From Hexactinellida sp. DTS-2022 (lineage: Eukaryota > Porifera > Hexactinellida), in assembly GCA_028753945.1 (NCBI GenBank), contig JAPNXP010000007.1:434001-498000 (forward strand): a DNA stretch of 64,000 bases. The letters are read 5' to 3'. This document shows positions 1-11,211 of the stretch, one piece after another. Numbering within the stretch: position 1 is the stretch's first letter; each line of letters opens with the position of its first letter. Position numbers and translations under genes: made by a program. The notes beneath the pieces are model-generated. The model made no database searches, was not told the DNA's origin, and saw only the letters and a list, made by a program, of their open reading frames with translations.

Positions 1-107
1 TTGTTTGTTTGTTACTTGTCTACATATTTACTTGTTTGTTTACCTGTTTATTTACTTACCTGTTTACCTGTTTACCTGTTTGTTTACCTATCACTGTTTG
101 TGGTTAG
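1..107. repeat. (TTTG)n/(TTTAC)n microsatellite in APBA intron
   Basis: Tandem tttg/tttac units run up to the splice acceptor at 106-107. Similar arrays occur in the introns of most genes in this window, in either orientation. Reading frames through it (strings of C, L, F, V, Y) are not genes. Confidence 0.9.
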
Positions 108-1887
108 ATCTGAGAACGGAAGTGGGAGAGAAGAGAACTCGCCCTCCCCTCCTAGCAACCAGAACAGCTCTCTGGTATGTCATCTGTTGGAATCTCACAA
201 CGCACACAGTGTAGCTGTTACTATGGGACATGCATTCAATGTAGCATACAGGTAACTATACAGCCTAGATACAGAGATACACCAAGGGAATGTCATTATA
301 TTCCAACTGAACAAAGCTCATTATTGGGCTATTTTGGTTACTATCCTACTCTATTAAGGCCTGGTAGTAATATTGAAAATATGGACCAGGAATAATAGAA
401 AAATATAATTATGTTCCTTTGATAATAGTAATATACACATTTTTTATGTAATTTATAGCAAATGAAAGTATTTTTTCCGCACAACCATTGAGAAAAATTA
501 ACCTTTTCATTATTAGATAAGATAAGAAAATAAATACAGAGAACTCGTAACACTTAATGCACTAAGAGCCCGTCATAATGTTTACTCCTAGCTCCTTATC
601 CGAAATTCGTATTAATCGATTTGATTCGTAATGAAAAGGCTTTGAAGGGGACTGAAATAGTGTACGTATTAACCGGAAATTCCTATTAACCTTGTTCATA
701 TTAACCGTAACGCTTACTAACTAGGTTCTACTACTGTGCATTTTCACTTGTATTTATACTAGACAGTTCCTGCGTTCGAGCGGCATAAACGAAGACCAGC
801 TGGCAGTAGCGGAATACAGCACAGTGCTGTCTGCACAGAAAATGTCCACAGAACATCTTGAAAGCCTAACTGACACTGAAAAACAGCGACTAATTCTATT
901 GGCTAAGAAACCAGGAGAGCCTATAGGCATAATGCTTATAGAATCTGGTTGGGGCAGTATGCTGCCAACTTGCGTAGTGGGACATATGGCCAAGTCGGGT
1001 GTAGCCGCCAACTCTAATAAGATTAATATAGGTACGGTATGGTTATGTTTATACAGTCTTTATACTGAAAACAAAGTGTTTTACATCTTTTCTTTATTCG
1101 AAATTTATGCAATGACCTTCGTACTAAAAACATAGTGTAAATACACCTTTTTATGCCATGGAGGATGACAAACAAATAATTATTCTGCATTACCTTACTA
1201 AACTCATTAAGTGATCACGTAATTCATTTTATGCAAAAATATATATTTTATACAAACAAATTTACATAATGCCTTTTTACATAATAATTTACATAAGACG
1301 TTACTTAACGTAACGCTTACTAGTGAGTTAATAACAGTGTGCGACAGACCATGCTTTTGTATAATAAAATGGTAAACGCGTGACATTGGGAGGGGTGTCT
1401 AATTGTCTGAATTTCCATTACATAACATTTGAATCTCCCTTATACTGCACTGTACCTATTAAATACCCTCTATTCATTAGGTGATCACGTTATTCGTCTA
1501 TGTGGACAAAGCTTGGTTGGAATACCGTTAGACAAATGTATCGAGATAGCGCGTAATGCCAGGAGTCTTACCAAAGTGTCTATGGAATTAGCTTCTTGTA
1601 ATCCAGTTGTAGAAGTCACTATCATACGACCCGATGTTAAATTCCCCCTGGGATTCACTGTACAAGATGGCGACATAATAAGCTTAAGTCGTGGTTCTAT
1701 TTCGGATAGAAGTGGTGTTCGCGTTGGCCACAAAATAATCGAAATAAATGGACAGAGTACTATTAATATCAAGCATGAACAAATAGTGACTTTACTCAAG
1801 ACATCAATTGGAGAACTGTTATTGAAGACTATGCCTATTGCTTTGTATAAACTGACGCTAGGCTTGGAACAACCAATCTACGTTTAG
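108..1887 (+). CDS. APBA: APBA/X11/Mint-type adaptor, 3' end (PTB end + two PDZ domains)
   Basis: C-terminal part of a Mint/X11 (lin-10) adaptor; the 5' part lies left of the window. Visible exons are 108-251, 763-1031 and 1481-1887 (stop), and the phases close. Exon 1 encodes the last helix of the PTB domain (motif AVTMGHAFNVAY), which in the family binds NPxY tails such as that of APP. Exons 2 and 3 encode the linker FLRSSGIN and PDZ1 (ESGWGSMLPT ... LCGQSLVGIPLDKC). PDZ2 follows (PLGFTVQDG ... GVRVGHKIIEINGQS), and then the conserved tail EQPIYV, close to the EQPVYI end of vertebrate Mints. In vertebrate X11 that tail folds back onto PDZ1; conservation here is an inference from sequence. 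For exon 2 the acceptor at 761-762 was chosen over the AG at 765-766, because only it keeps the frame and gives VAYRQFLR. Expected role: vesicle trafficking and receptor scaffolding at the cytosolic face of membranes. Confidence 0.93.
590..738. mobile_element. decayed pogo-like MITE, family P2, in APBA intron
   Basis: Contains the family-P2 core (ggctttgaaggggactgaaa, then gtattaacc repeats) and a decayed right end with gttctactactgtg. The left end is not clear. It lies 24 bp before the exon acceptor. Confidence 0.6.
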
Positions 1888-2429
1888 GGTTTGATTCCTA
1901 ACTGAATTATTTCTTATTTGCTTTCTATTATATTTTAATGTTATTATAGTTGATTTGTGTATTTGGTTATTTGCCATGAGGGATCGAAACACGCTTTTTC
2001 ACTCCTAAAGTTCATATATGGTATTATCATAAATTATAGTTAAACTACACAATTTAATTAACTGCTTACTTATATATCGGTTAACATCTTTTCTATATAA
2101 AACCCGGCTTCGCAAAGGTTAATTTTTGATGTTAAAAATTAACTTGTCAGTGCCTGAAAATTACATTAAGAAAGGTGTTTTCCGATATATAAGTAATCCC
2201 TTTATTTGTTCCTGAATTAACTATAATGAAACTTCTCGATACGATATACAAAGGGATCTGAAATTATTTATATCGAAAGTTTAAATCCAAGTATGTAGGT
2301 CACTGTCCGTAATAACTTTTTCAGCATCATACATTCTTACCTAACTGTATTGTAATTATTATTGCAATTTTGCGATAAATCTATAACTCTCCTATTACAA
2401 ATTACATATTTTCTCTTAAATTTGTGTAC
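1888..2429. other. intergenic, APBA to SPCS1
   Basis: AT-rich spacer. It holds one family-H MITE (2067-2195); nothing else was recognised. Confidence 0.6.
2067..2195. mobile_element. family-H MITE (TIR about ACTTATATATCGG)
   Basis: Inverted ends: cttatatatcggttaacatc on the left and the complement of ggtgttttccgatatataag on the right. The centre carries ggcttcgcaaagg. The same family recurs near 36300-36437, 38044-38170, 39112-39220, 39630-39745 and 52033-52160, with fragments near 11405, 40138, 49935 and 61618. Confidence 0.75.
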
Positions 2430-2599
2430 AGTAGACTCTCGTTAATAGGAACACGGATAAGGGAAATATCGGTTAAGGAGTACAAGGTTAATTCCCCTAG
2501 CCTATACAAATGCATGCAAGTGACTCCGGTTAATACGAATCCGGATAGTACGAACATATTAAGACGGTCCCCTGGTGTTCCTATTAACAGAGTTCACTG
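2430..2599. mobile_element. pogo-like MITE, family P1, upstream of SPCS1 copy 1
   Basis: Starts with cagtagactctcgttaatag after TA and ends gttcactg; TA is the expected target duplication. It ends 16 bp before the SPCS1 start codon, and the same element precedes SPCS1 copy 2. Other P1 copies or fragments: 28771-29033, 34570-34725, 39800-39895, 41612-41780, 43454-43538, 45201-45352, 47121-47290, 53267-53439, 58775-58932, 60807-60971. Confidence 0.85.
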
Positions 2600-2615
2600 T
2601 TATAACAATCTAGCT

Positions 2616-2870
2616 ATGTCCGGTATATGGAATTGGCTACAAAATCTCGAAATAGATTTCCAGGGACAGAAAAGAGGTGAATCTCTATACCAATACATTA
2701 TGGTGCTATTCGGTATAGCAGGATTCTGTTGGGGATATTATTGCCAGCAATTTATACAAACTTTCTATTTCCTGACAGCTGGATTTCTCTTATCTTGTAT
2801 TCTAGTTGTACCGGCTTGGCCTATGTATAGAACTCACCCTTTGAATTGGAGGAAATTTAAAGCTAGCTAG
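2616..2870 (+). CDS. SPCS1: signal peptidase complex subunit 1 (SPC12), copy 1
   Basis: Intronless 84-aa protein. It matches SPCS1/SPC12, the small ER membrane subunit that assists the signal peptidase catalytic subunits. Family marks are DFQGQKRGE near residue 12 (compare DYKGQK), two membrane segments at about residues 25-45 and 50-70, and the short loop VPAWPMYRTHPLNW (compare PPWPIYRRHPLKW). Both ends should face the cytosol. The ATG at 2616 was chosen because upstream codons in the same frame are translated MITE. It lacks the charged C-terminal extension of vertebrate SPCS1. A second copy (34299-34553, minus) differs by one residue (N/S in HPL-N/S-W), and the duplication includes the MITE in front and the satellite behind. 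Confidence 0.9.
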   Translation: MSGIWNWLQNLEIDFQGQKRGESLYQYIMVLFGIAGFCWGYYCQQFIQTFYFLTAGFLLSCILVVPAWPMYRTHPLNWRKFKAS

Positions 2871-2939
2871 TTATTGTTGTTATGTTGTTGCTATAGTATA
2901 TTATATGGAATTTATGCTAGAGTTATATACAGTGGAACC

Positions 2940-3495
2940 AAAGGTATAAAATGCTGTTGGCACAGGTATAATTTTAGATTTACTTTCCATTATATAAATC
3001 TCGCGAATGCCCTGGTGTCCAAGGTATAAAATGCTGTCGGCACAGGTGTAATTTTAGATTTTTTCTATCCATTATATAAATCATACGAATGCCCTAGGGT
3101 CCAAAGTATAAAATGTTGTCGGCACAGGTATAATTTTAGATTTTTGCTATCCATTATATAAATCACACGAATGCCTTGGGGTCTTAGGTATAAAATGCTA
3201 TCGGCACAGGTCTAATTTTAGATTTTTACTATTCATTATATAAATCACGCGAATGCCCTGGGGCCCAAGGTATAAAATGCTGTCGGCACAGTCTAATTTT
3301 AGATTTCACTATCCATTATATAAATCACGCGAATGCTGGGGTCCAAGGTATAAAATGTTGTCGGCACAGGTATAATTTTAGATTTTTACTTTCCATTATA
3401 TAAATCACGCGAATGCCTTGGGGTCCAAGGTATAAAACACTGTCGACACAGGTGTAATTTTAGATTTTAACTATCCATTATATAAATCTCGCGAT
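2940..3495. repeat. 80-bp satellite array behind SPCS1 copy 1
   Basis: About seven monomers of roughly 80 bp, each with ggtataaaatgctgtcggca, taattttagatttt and attatataaatcacgcgaat. The array is bracketed by MITE-like ends (tacagtggaacc on the left, gcgaactgtac on the right), as if it had expanded inside a MITE. Each monomer contains half of the family-C hairpin (ctgtcggcacagg...attttagattt). The inverted counterpart is at 33575-34215. Confidence 0.9.
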
Positions 3496-3683
3496 TGCGA
3501 ACTGTACTTAAACTCATATGATACATGATATATTATCCCCCAGTTATAATAAGCGAATTGCTCTTACAGTAGAATGTTATTAAACCCGGCATGTTCTTAT
3601 AACTACTGTTCTTATATCCGACATCTACTATACATTATACCCGAGTTATAATAAGCTCTTAGCTCTAATAGCACTAGCTAGCC
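3496..3683. other. spacer with P5-like MITE remnant before ACAP-like gene
   Basis: Carries degenerate gttcttata / ataagctc motifs and cagtagaatg at about 3569, resembling a decayed P5/P4-type MITE. It ends about 35 bp before the ATG at 3684. Confidence 0.45.
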
Positions 3684-6600
3684 ATGAGGTTCCCCGACCT
3701 AACCAAGAGTCACATCGACAGTCCCGCCTTCCGAAGAGATCTGAAACAGCTCGAGAGAGACACCGACTCCCTAGGCACCAGCTGTCAGTCTATAATTAGT
3801 ATCCTGGTCGAGAAGGCGGCTCTGGCCAGGAGAGATACTCAGCTCAGCAAACAGCTGATCAGGGAGATACAGAGTGTGGGCATGTCCCATATAGTGGAGC
3901 TGGAGCAGGAGGGAGTAAGCAGCAGTGCTGCTATACCCTCTCATGTGAGTTGTAGCAATATAGCAATAGATATGCCGCTGTGGAATGCATATACTGTAGA
4001 CCAGGGGTTTATCTATTAACCGAAAATATTTTAAGCTAAACTGTCATTCCGTCCTATAAATCCTGTGAAATTTTGAATTTACTTATACACCGATCATCGC
4101 CGTTTGTATTAAATAACCTGGCTAGTTTCTACCGATGGTGGTTTTTATAAACATGAAAAAAAAAATCGGTAGAAAGTAGCCAGGTTTTTTATACAAACGG
4201 CGATGATCTGTGATACCGATGATCGCTGTATAAGTAAATTCTGAAAATTTTACGCCATTAAGCGGAGAAATCTATTAACCGGTGGCTCTATTAAGCGGAG
4301 TATACTGTATTTAATTTCCTTATTTAGGAACGTATTTCTAAGAAGATCAGTGCTTTTACAACTATATCATCCCAGTTATGTGAGAACCAGGATATCTACA
4401 GTGAGCAGATAGAAATAGGATTAATCCAGCCACTAAAGCTATTCGTAAACACACAGCTAACTCCTGTTATTAGCACACGGGAGGAATACAAGAATGCTTG
4501 TAGGAAAATAAATATGTTACAAGATAGGTTTTCTCAGGTTAAGAGACATGAGATTTCTCAGATGGGCGAGCTAAGTTATCAGCTATTCGATATGAAGATA
4601 TACAAACATCAGGTTAATACATTGATACAATCGATACAGTAGTAACAGTGCAAATCCCGTTAGAAATGTTCCATAAATCAATTTATACAGTAAACTCTCG
4701 TTATAACCAAGTCGGATATAACGAAATGGAGATTTTCCCCCAGAGCACTAAATGCATTAATTATTATCCGCTTATAACGAATATCCGGATATAACGAAGG
4801 AATTTACAGGTCCCAAGCACTTCGTTATAACGAGAGTCTACTGTACTAATACTAGCTAATTTAATTAATGCTAGCTGCTAATCCATACTGGGACAAATTG
4901 ATATTTCATTGGTTAAATATTTGACACCTTTTGAGAAGGAAGATGTGAATATTTTTCTTAGATTTTTAAATTTGTTTCTAGATACAGTATTCCCCAACCC
5001 CCTAACAAATTTCATATCTGTAGCTCTTACCAGTTCCTCAATTAATTCCGAACAAACAAACAATTTGTTCATTTTTCGTTTCTAATAAACAAACACGCAA
5101 ACGGACTAACAACAAATGAACAAACGAACGACTTAATTACACAAACATATAGTTAACAAACAAACATATAATCTACCAAACAAATAAACAAACAAACACA
5201 CCATTAGTATATATACTATACTATATAAGATTCAATATATACTCCCTATAGCTAGTCTGCAAGTACCTATCCCATCTGCATTCACTTCACACGTGTCGCC
5301 TACCTGAGTGTCTGGAGAGACTAACTCAGTACCTCCTCACCTCGAGTTCGTACCATAATCTGTGTTCCTCTCTGCTAGCCACTAGTCAGGATTGCATCTC
5401 CTCTCTCTATAAAGCCTCTCAGAGCATTTCTGAGAATATACAGGGCAAACAGAGATCTGTGGAGCTGGAATCGGAGAGAATTATAGCAGAGGTAATACAG
5501 TAGATACCGGTTATAAGAACACCGGATATAAGAACACAGGTTATAAGAACACCGGATATAAGAACACACAGGTTATAAGAACACACAGGTTATAAGAACA
5601 CCGGATATAAGAACACACCGGATATAAGAACACAGGTTATAAGAACACAGGTTATAAGAACACCGGATATAAGAACACAGGTTATAAGAACACAGTTATA
5701 AGAACATTATACTGGAAAACGGTTGCCATATAGCCTGTTTAGTCAACTCATTACACCAAAATTTGTATTAAGGTCAATGGGGGTCCACATGATAATGTCT
5801 AATATTTGCTATATGGGGATCCACGGTTGAAAAGGTTGGGAATCACTGACCTAATACATTGAAAATTGAAAAACACCGGTTCTAAGAACATACCGGTTAT
5901 AAGAACATTCTACTGGAAAACGGTTGCCATATACCCTATGTAATTTATGCCGGTTATAAGAACATTATGAGCAGTTCCCGACGATGTTCTTATAACCGGA
6001 ATCCACTGTAGTACAGTGAACTCTCGTTATAACGAAGTGCTTGGGACCTATTAATTCCTTCGTTATATCCGGATATTCTTATAAGCGGATAATAATTAAT
6101 GCATTTAGTGCTATGAGGAAAATCTCCATTTCGTTATAAGCAGTTATTTCGTTATATTAACGAGTTCGGTTAATTAGTTTGCCCTGTAGTATTAACAACA
6201 TTGATTTGTCACGCAATGGAAGCATTACATAACATTTGAACAGCCTTTATGTCATGACTATCCCAAGTATCAGTGTATTATACAGTCTTTTGTAAATACG
6301 CTCCTTGGTCTGATCCAATTTTCATACGCCTAAATTGCAAATTAATGTTACGGTATAAGGAGAAGATCCCAAATTTCCGCGCTCCTAATTAACTTTTTCT
6401 TTAAATCATTCTCCAAAAGGAGCGTCTCGCGCTTCTGGATTATTCCTTATGTATACCCCAGCATTCCAATAACCCCTTACCATCTCTATAGGTAGCACAG
6501 GATTTGGCAATAGGTCTACTCAGCTTTCAAGTTTCGGATATCCATCTCCCTTACCCCACTGCCCTCGCCAACACCAGGCGACACCTCTCGATTAACCGCA

Positions 6601-8492
6601 AGAACCTACCTCCGATCTCTCCCGAGATATTCCAATCCTCTCCGCTTGTAAATCCTAATTTGGCACGCGACAATCTTGACACCTCTGAAGTAGTGAAACG
6701 ATTGGCTAAATGCGGTTATTTGAATTGTGGTGAAACAAAGACGTTTAGTGTTAACTGGAAAAAACACTTTTTCTGGATAGAATCGAATGCTTTAATGCAA
6801 CATGACAACCGAACTAGTGAACAAAAATGTATTTTAAACTTAAAACTAAGCACTGTTAAGTCCGTGACAACGACAGAGGTTGATAGGAATTTCTGTTTCA
6901 AAGTAATATCGCCTACTTTGACTCTACTAATGCAAACTGAAAGTAGCAGAGATGTAGAGGAATGGGTTGAAGCAATTAACTTCGGAATTAGACAAGCTTT
7001 CAATACACATAAATCAACCACAGCTGTTGAGGGAAAGAAAAGTCGAGAAGACAGGTAATAATATGAAGAACTAACAAACAAACAAACAAACAAACAAACA
7101 AACAAACAAACAAACTAACTAACAATCTAACAAACAAACAAACAAATTAACAAACTAACAAACAAACAAATAAATAAACAAACAAACTAACAAACTAACA
7201 AACAAACAAATAAACAAACAAACAAACTAACAAACAAACAAACAAATAAACAAACAAACTAACAAACAAACAAACAAACTAACAAACTAACAAACAAACA
7301 AATAAACAAACAAACTAACAAACAAACAAACAAACTAACAAACTAACAAACAAACAAATAAATAAACAAACAAACTAACAAACAAACAAATAAATAAACA
7401 AACAAACTAACAAACAAACAAACAAACAAACAAACAAACAAATAAATAGACAAACAAACAAACAAACAAGCAAATAATAAAACTAACAAATAAATAGACA
7501 AACAATAGCAAGTCGCATTTTGCACGAAATTTGCTTGCTAACTAATAGGCGAACTTGCTATTAGAGCAACAGAATTAATATTAAATGCTCGCTTGGGGAC
7601 TGAAAATAACTTGCTAATAGAGCAATTGCTTTTAGGCGAACACCATTGTAACTAACTAACAAACAAACAAAATAATCTGATAATAAAAATTTCTATACAA
7701 TTTTTGACATAAAGTGAATACCCTCAATTACAGTTGTTCAGTATCCCATTGATTAATAACATTTTCACACCTCTATTTATCTCATTTAGACGGAGTTCTC
7801 TGAACAATCCGGAGTCTCCTCTAACCCCAGTCACCGGAGTATCAACACAGACTTTGTCGGAAATATACGCAATGCCTGGAAACGATAAATGCGTAGATTG
7901 TATGCGAAGAGCTCCGAAATGGGCGAGTATTAATTTGGGAGTAGTTTTGTGTATAGATTGTTCGGGACACCATAGGGGTTTAGGGGTACATTTGTCACAA
8001 ATTCGTAGCTTAATTTTAGACTCAATTAAGCCTGAATGGATAATCACGATATCTGCAATGGGAAATACTAAATTTAATTCGGTTTTCGAAGCGAATTTAA
8101 GTGAGGAAGTTAAAATTGAATTAGTGAAGAATGAAAGGAATTTGAAAGAGTTTGTTACTGATAAATATCAAAATTTAAAATTCTGCGATTTAGATGAAAG
8201 GGAAAAAATTATGGGCGAAAGAGAACAATTACGGCTACAATATTTAGAAAAATATTGTTCGGAAAAAGAGTTCGATTTAGTCACACAAAGTGATATTGAT
8301 ACTAGTCGCAAAATCGGTATTAAAAATCAGTTTGAAGGTTTAATCCCTTCAAGATCGCCATCGCCTAGATTATCTTATGAATCTAGTTACACACACTCTG
8401 TTAGTACTGAAAGTTTGCGAAATAAAGTTAGATCTGTTAGTGGGTCTATTGGCCAAACAATAGCTAGAATTGGGACCACTAAAAAAAGTTGA
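3684..8492 (+). CDS. ACAP-like BAR-PH-ArfGAP protein without ankyrin repeats
   Basis: Exons 3684-3944, 4328-4612, 5252-5491, 6492-7054 and 7790-8492 (stop) give about 683 aa; phases close throughout. An alternative donor at 3915, also phase 0, would remove 10 residues. Residues 1 to about 290 are helical and BAR-like ([14 protein letters not shown] at the N-terminus). About 332-435 is a PH domain (CGYLNCGE ... [11 protein letters not shown]). About 465-590 is the ArfGAP domain. Its zinc finger is C-x2-C-x16-C-x2-C, starting at NDKCVDC, followed by [17 protein letters not shown] with the finger arginine. ACAP1-3 use this order to sense curved, phosphoinositide-bearing endosomal membranes and to turn off Arf6. 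ACAPs normally end in ankyrin repeats; here the protein stops after a Ser-rich tail. An ankyrin-only gene starts 570 bp downstream. Large introns are filled with MITEs (5498-6470) and (CAAA)n (7070-7500). Confidence 0.9.
4074..4243. mobile_element. family-D hairpin MITE
   Basis: Long inverted repeat: ttacttatacaccgatcatc ... cctggctagtttctaccga, then the complement back to gatgatcgctgtataagtaa. A second copy lies at 46493-46656. It sits in ACAP-like intron 1. P4-like sequence (ccattaagcggagaaatct) follows at 4250-4310. Confidence 0.8.
4688..4843. mobile_element. pogo-like MITE, family P3
   Basis: Ends cagtaaactctcgttataac and cgttataacgagagtctactg, flanked by TA. Internal ataacga motifs repeat several times. 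Other P3 copies: 6014-6165, 13763-13934, 21971-22093, 25475-25630, 32020-32193, 32270-32364, 39534-39600 (partial), 50226-50327. Confidence 0.85.
5498..6008. mobile_element. pogo-like MITE, family P5, with internal array
   Basis: Begins cagtagataccggttataag only 6 bp after the exon-3 donor (5492) of the ACAP-like gene and ends ataaccggaatccactg. The motif ataagaacac is repeated about a dozen times between 5510 and 5706, far above the 3-4 in normal copies. Other P5 copies: 26182-26248, 27941-28110, 33380-33520, 48468-48618, 56536-56690 (decayed), 59268-59408. Confidence 0.85.
6275..6460. mobile_element. family-G MITE (GGAGCGCGAGACGCTCC type)
   Basis: Reverse orientation of the element at 51426-51607: cagtgtattatacag ... 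ggagcgtctcgcgcttctgg. Third copy at about 52935-53112. It lies directly before ACAP-like exon 4. Confidence 0.7.
7070..7500. repeat. (CAAA)n/(CTAA)n microsatellite, ACAP-like intron 4
   Basis: About 430 bp of aacaaaca/aactaaca units. Open frames across it are low-complexity artefacts. Confidence 0.95.
7505..7648. mobile_element. pogo-like MITE, family P6
   Basis: Carries agcaagtcgcattttgcacg on the left and ggcgaacaccattg on the right. Other P6 copies: 9399-9549, 11547-11670, 24085-24195, 28469-28759 (interrupted), 37359-37507, 38180-38320, 55785-55947; fragments near 32940 and 51770. Confidence 0.8.
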
Positions 8493-9062
8493 ATTTATCT
8501 AGATTTATTTATTAATATAATTGAATCTGTTGTTGTTGTTGTTGTATTTGTGAGTATATATTTATTATTATCTAATGTGTGGTCTGTTACATTTTTTGTT
8601 AACCAAATGTCTTACAGAAAGGTATTTATTTATTGGTACTAAAAAAAAATTAATATCAAAAGCGAAATAGACTATTCAGATACGAATTGCGATTGTTAAT
8701 TTATTTTTTGAACACTTATTATTGGAGCGATAGTGGCTCCTATACGAGCATCTGATGCTCTTATTGGAAAAGTGTTCGTATTAACGTACTCTACTTTAAA
8801 TATTACTTTAACTATACAGTCGAAACCGGTTTATTCTAACTCGGGTTATTCTAACTTATCGGTTTATTCTAACTATTGGTAATGCAATCTTTTGTAAGAA
8901 ATTCCAACTTTAATAGTATTTTTCATCGGTTTTTTCTAACTATCGGTTTTTTCTTACTATTTTTATCTGAAAAGAAATGGTTAGAAAAAACCGGTTTAAC
9001 TATAGTTGTTTAACTGTTTGTATCAACTAATCCCATATCAATAAGAACACATTAGTACATAA
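8493..9062. other. intergenic, ACAP-like gene to ankyrin gene
   Basis: Holds a short (GTT)n run, a palindromic motif (gatagtggctcctatacgag / ctgatgctcttattgg) that recurs at 63765-63810, and the family-P8 MITE 8817-9004. No gene seen. Confidence 0.6.
8817..9004. mobile_element. pogo-like MITE, family P8
   Basis: Ends cagtcgaaaccggtttattc and gaaaaaaccggtttaact; internal ttctaactatcggt repeats. It ends about 58 bp before the ankyrin gene's ATG. Other copies: 46313-46463 and 56390-56524. Confidence 0.85.
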
Positions 9063-11211
9063 ATGGAGTCACCAAAGGATCAGTTAGAGAAACAACTACG
9101 CGAATTAAGCCAATCCGGTATATCCGCTGAGCTAACTAAGCTAATAGATACAGTAGATATACACTCTCCAGATATAGAGGGCTTCACAGCATTGCATTAT
9201 GCAGCTAGCAGTAACAACATACAATGTCTGAAACTGTTGATTGGGAAGGGAGCTAAGGTTAACTGTGCTAGTAAGAACGGTTGCACTCCGTTATATGTGG
9301 CTAGTCAGTCTGGGTATATCGACACTGTTAATGAGCTTATTGGTGAGTAAGCCAATATTAGGACATACAGTTAACATAATAACTTGTGTAATATACTACA
9401 GTGGTGTTCGCCTAATAGCAATTGCTTTTTTTAGCAAGTTATTTCTGTCCCTAAGCAAGTATTTATTGTTAATTTTGTTCCTCTATTAGCAAGTATATTA
9501 GTAAGGAATTTCGTGCAAAATGTGACTTGCTATTACGCGAACACCACTGTAGTATAACATAATAACTTTATTTGTATAGCAAGGTCTGCTTATTGTGAAC
9601 AAGATTTCGTCTGCTTAATATCAAAACTTTTTATTATGAACAAGCCCTATGGTCCCAATTTAACAACTTACTAGGGTTTGTATTAAGTTGAGTTCGTTTA
9701 CTATGAAGCCTCTCTATTGTGAACACAATTTTTGGTCCCTTGAATGTTCATAATAAAAGCACCTGACTGTATTTGTAATTTGTTTATAGAGTTTTATCAC
9801 ACTTTATTCTATTTTAGACCATAAAGCAGAAGTTGACATAACCACCAAATCAACTCGACACACAGCTTTGCTAGTGGCAGCCGAATTTGGATATAATTTG
9901 GTTATTAAAAAACTGTTGTTGAGTGGTGCTAACAGACACCACAAGATGAATAAAGGTAAACAATGACACATTCTAGCAAACAACAATATACTAACTAATT
10001 AGTTATACTGACAACTGAAAAAACAAACGAGCAAACAAACAAACAAACAGACAACCAAACAAACAAACAAACAAACAAATAAACAAACAAGCAACCAAAC
10101 AAACAACCAAACAAGTAAACAGACAAACAAACAGACAACCAAACAACCAAACAAGCAACCAACCAATCAAACAAACAAACAAACAACAAACAACCAAACA
10201 AACAAACAAACAAACAAACAAACAAACAACAAACAACACCTTACCTACCCCTAAACAGGTTTCACTGCTCTACACTTATCAGCACAACACGGACAAACCG
10301 AGACAATACAACTCCTCCTACTAGAAGGCTGTAACATTAATTCACAGACAGATTCCAAATGGACTCCGTTTATGATTGCTATATGGAATGACCAGTATCA
10401 GGCTGCCGAAGAGCTTAAGAACAGTGGTGCTAACATTCACGTTAAGAACGAAGCTGGTAATACAGCATTAGCGCTAGCGGCGGTTAAACAGACACACTTG
10501 GTTAAGCTGTGTCTCAATGCCGGGTGTGATGTTAATACGCAGGAATTCGAACTTAATTGGACTCCGTTACATGTGGCATCTGCCACTGGGAAACAGGTTA
10601 TATTATAGGCTTATTTAGGGCTTTCATCCGGGCACAAACACACATACAAAGACAGACACAAAACAAACACAAATATAAACACAAACAAACAACAACAAAC
10701 AAATACAGTAGAACCTCGTTAGTACGAATAAAAGGGACCTCAAAATGCTTTTGCATTATCCGGAGTTCGTATTAACCGGAGTAATACCCATTGAATAGCC
10801 ATTGTAAGGACCTGATTTTGTGGAACTGTTTGTTCGTCTTATCCGGAAATTCGTATTAACCGTGTTCGTACTAACGAGGTTCTACTGTATTTGAATTATA
10901 TTTAGTATAGTATTATATTTACATTCCATTGTACTCAGGACGTTGTCAAGACTCTCCTCTCCCACTCGGCTAATGTTAACATTCCAGACCGCAGAGGGAA
11001 CACGCCGCTACACCTAGCAACGCATCAGGGCTATAGGAATGTAGTAACAACTCTGTTTGAATCGGGTGGAGATATATTCGCACTCAATTCTGCTAATCTA
11101 ACTCCGCTAGACATTGCTAAGGAGAAAATGCATATTGAAATAGCCCGGGATTTAATGGCTTGTATTGAAAGGGCGAATTATAAACATGCAACTGGGCATC
11201 CGTGGAGTTAA
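9063..11211 (+). CDS. ankyrin-repeat protein (about nine repeats)
   Basis: Exons 9063-9342, 9818-9955, 10259-10596 and 10939-11211 (stop) give 342 aa; phases 1, 1, 0 close. The protein is almost entirely ankyrin repeats, with cores such as GFTALHYAASSNN, GCTPLYVASQSGY, NWTPLHVASATGK and GNTPLHLATHQGY, and a short tail ending HPWS. No signal peptide, membrane segment or catalytic domain is seen. It is probably a protein-binding scaffold; the partner cannot be told. It lies 570 bp downstream of, and on the same strand as, an ACAP-like gene that lacks the ankyrin block normally found at the ACAP C-terminus. A split gene or alternative splicing between the two is possible, but an unrelated neighbour is equally consistent with the sequence, because nine repeats exceeds the usual ACAP number. 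Confidence 0.88.
9399..9549. mobile_element. pogo-like MITE, family P6
   Basis: Ends cagtggtgttcgcctaatag and ttacgcgaacaccactg. It is the cleanest P6 copy and sits in ankyrin-gene intron 1. Confidence 0.88.
9583..9769. mobile_element. MITE family P7
   Basis: Internal marks: ttattgtgaacaa, caagccctatggtcccaatt, tttttggtcccttgaatgtt; right end acctgactg. Other copies: 22375-22505, 26313-26400, 29398-29575, 48657-48840 and 62952-63304 (interrupted by a hAT-like element). Confidence 0.8.
10020..10235. repeat. (CAAA)n microsatellite, ankyrin-gene intron 2
   Basis: About 215 bp of caaacaaacaa and accaaacaa units. Confidence 0.93.
10703..10887. mobile_element. pogo-like MITE, family P2, full length
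   Basis: Starts cagtagaacctcgttagtac and ends taacgaggttctactg, flanked by TA on both sides; internal ttcgtattaacc motifs. Other P2 copies: 14004-14133, 15218-15402, 22961-23133, 33000-33147, 36434-36546, 36988-37143, 39222-39361, 52163-52314, 59590-59835. Confidence 0.9.

Noticed and set aside
2424-2615. 64-residue N-terminal extension of SPCS1
   Set aside because: It is translation of a P1 MITE; SPCS1 homology starts at the ATG at 2616, and the minus-strand copy has the same start.
3945-3960. Read-through of ACAP-like exon 1 into the 111-residue frame ending QGFIY
   Set aside because: A good donor (gtgagt at 3945) lies inside it and the next exon continues the BAR-like region in phase.
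7070-7525. Open frames rich in C, F, L, V in (CAAA)n/(TTTG)n tracts (also at 1-255, 10000-10240, 24826-25000, 31058-31326, 35031-35363, 58127-58555)
   Set aside because: They are translations of tetranucleotide repeats in introns, open in several frames at once, with no domain or splice logic.
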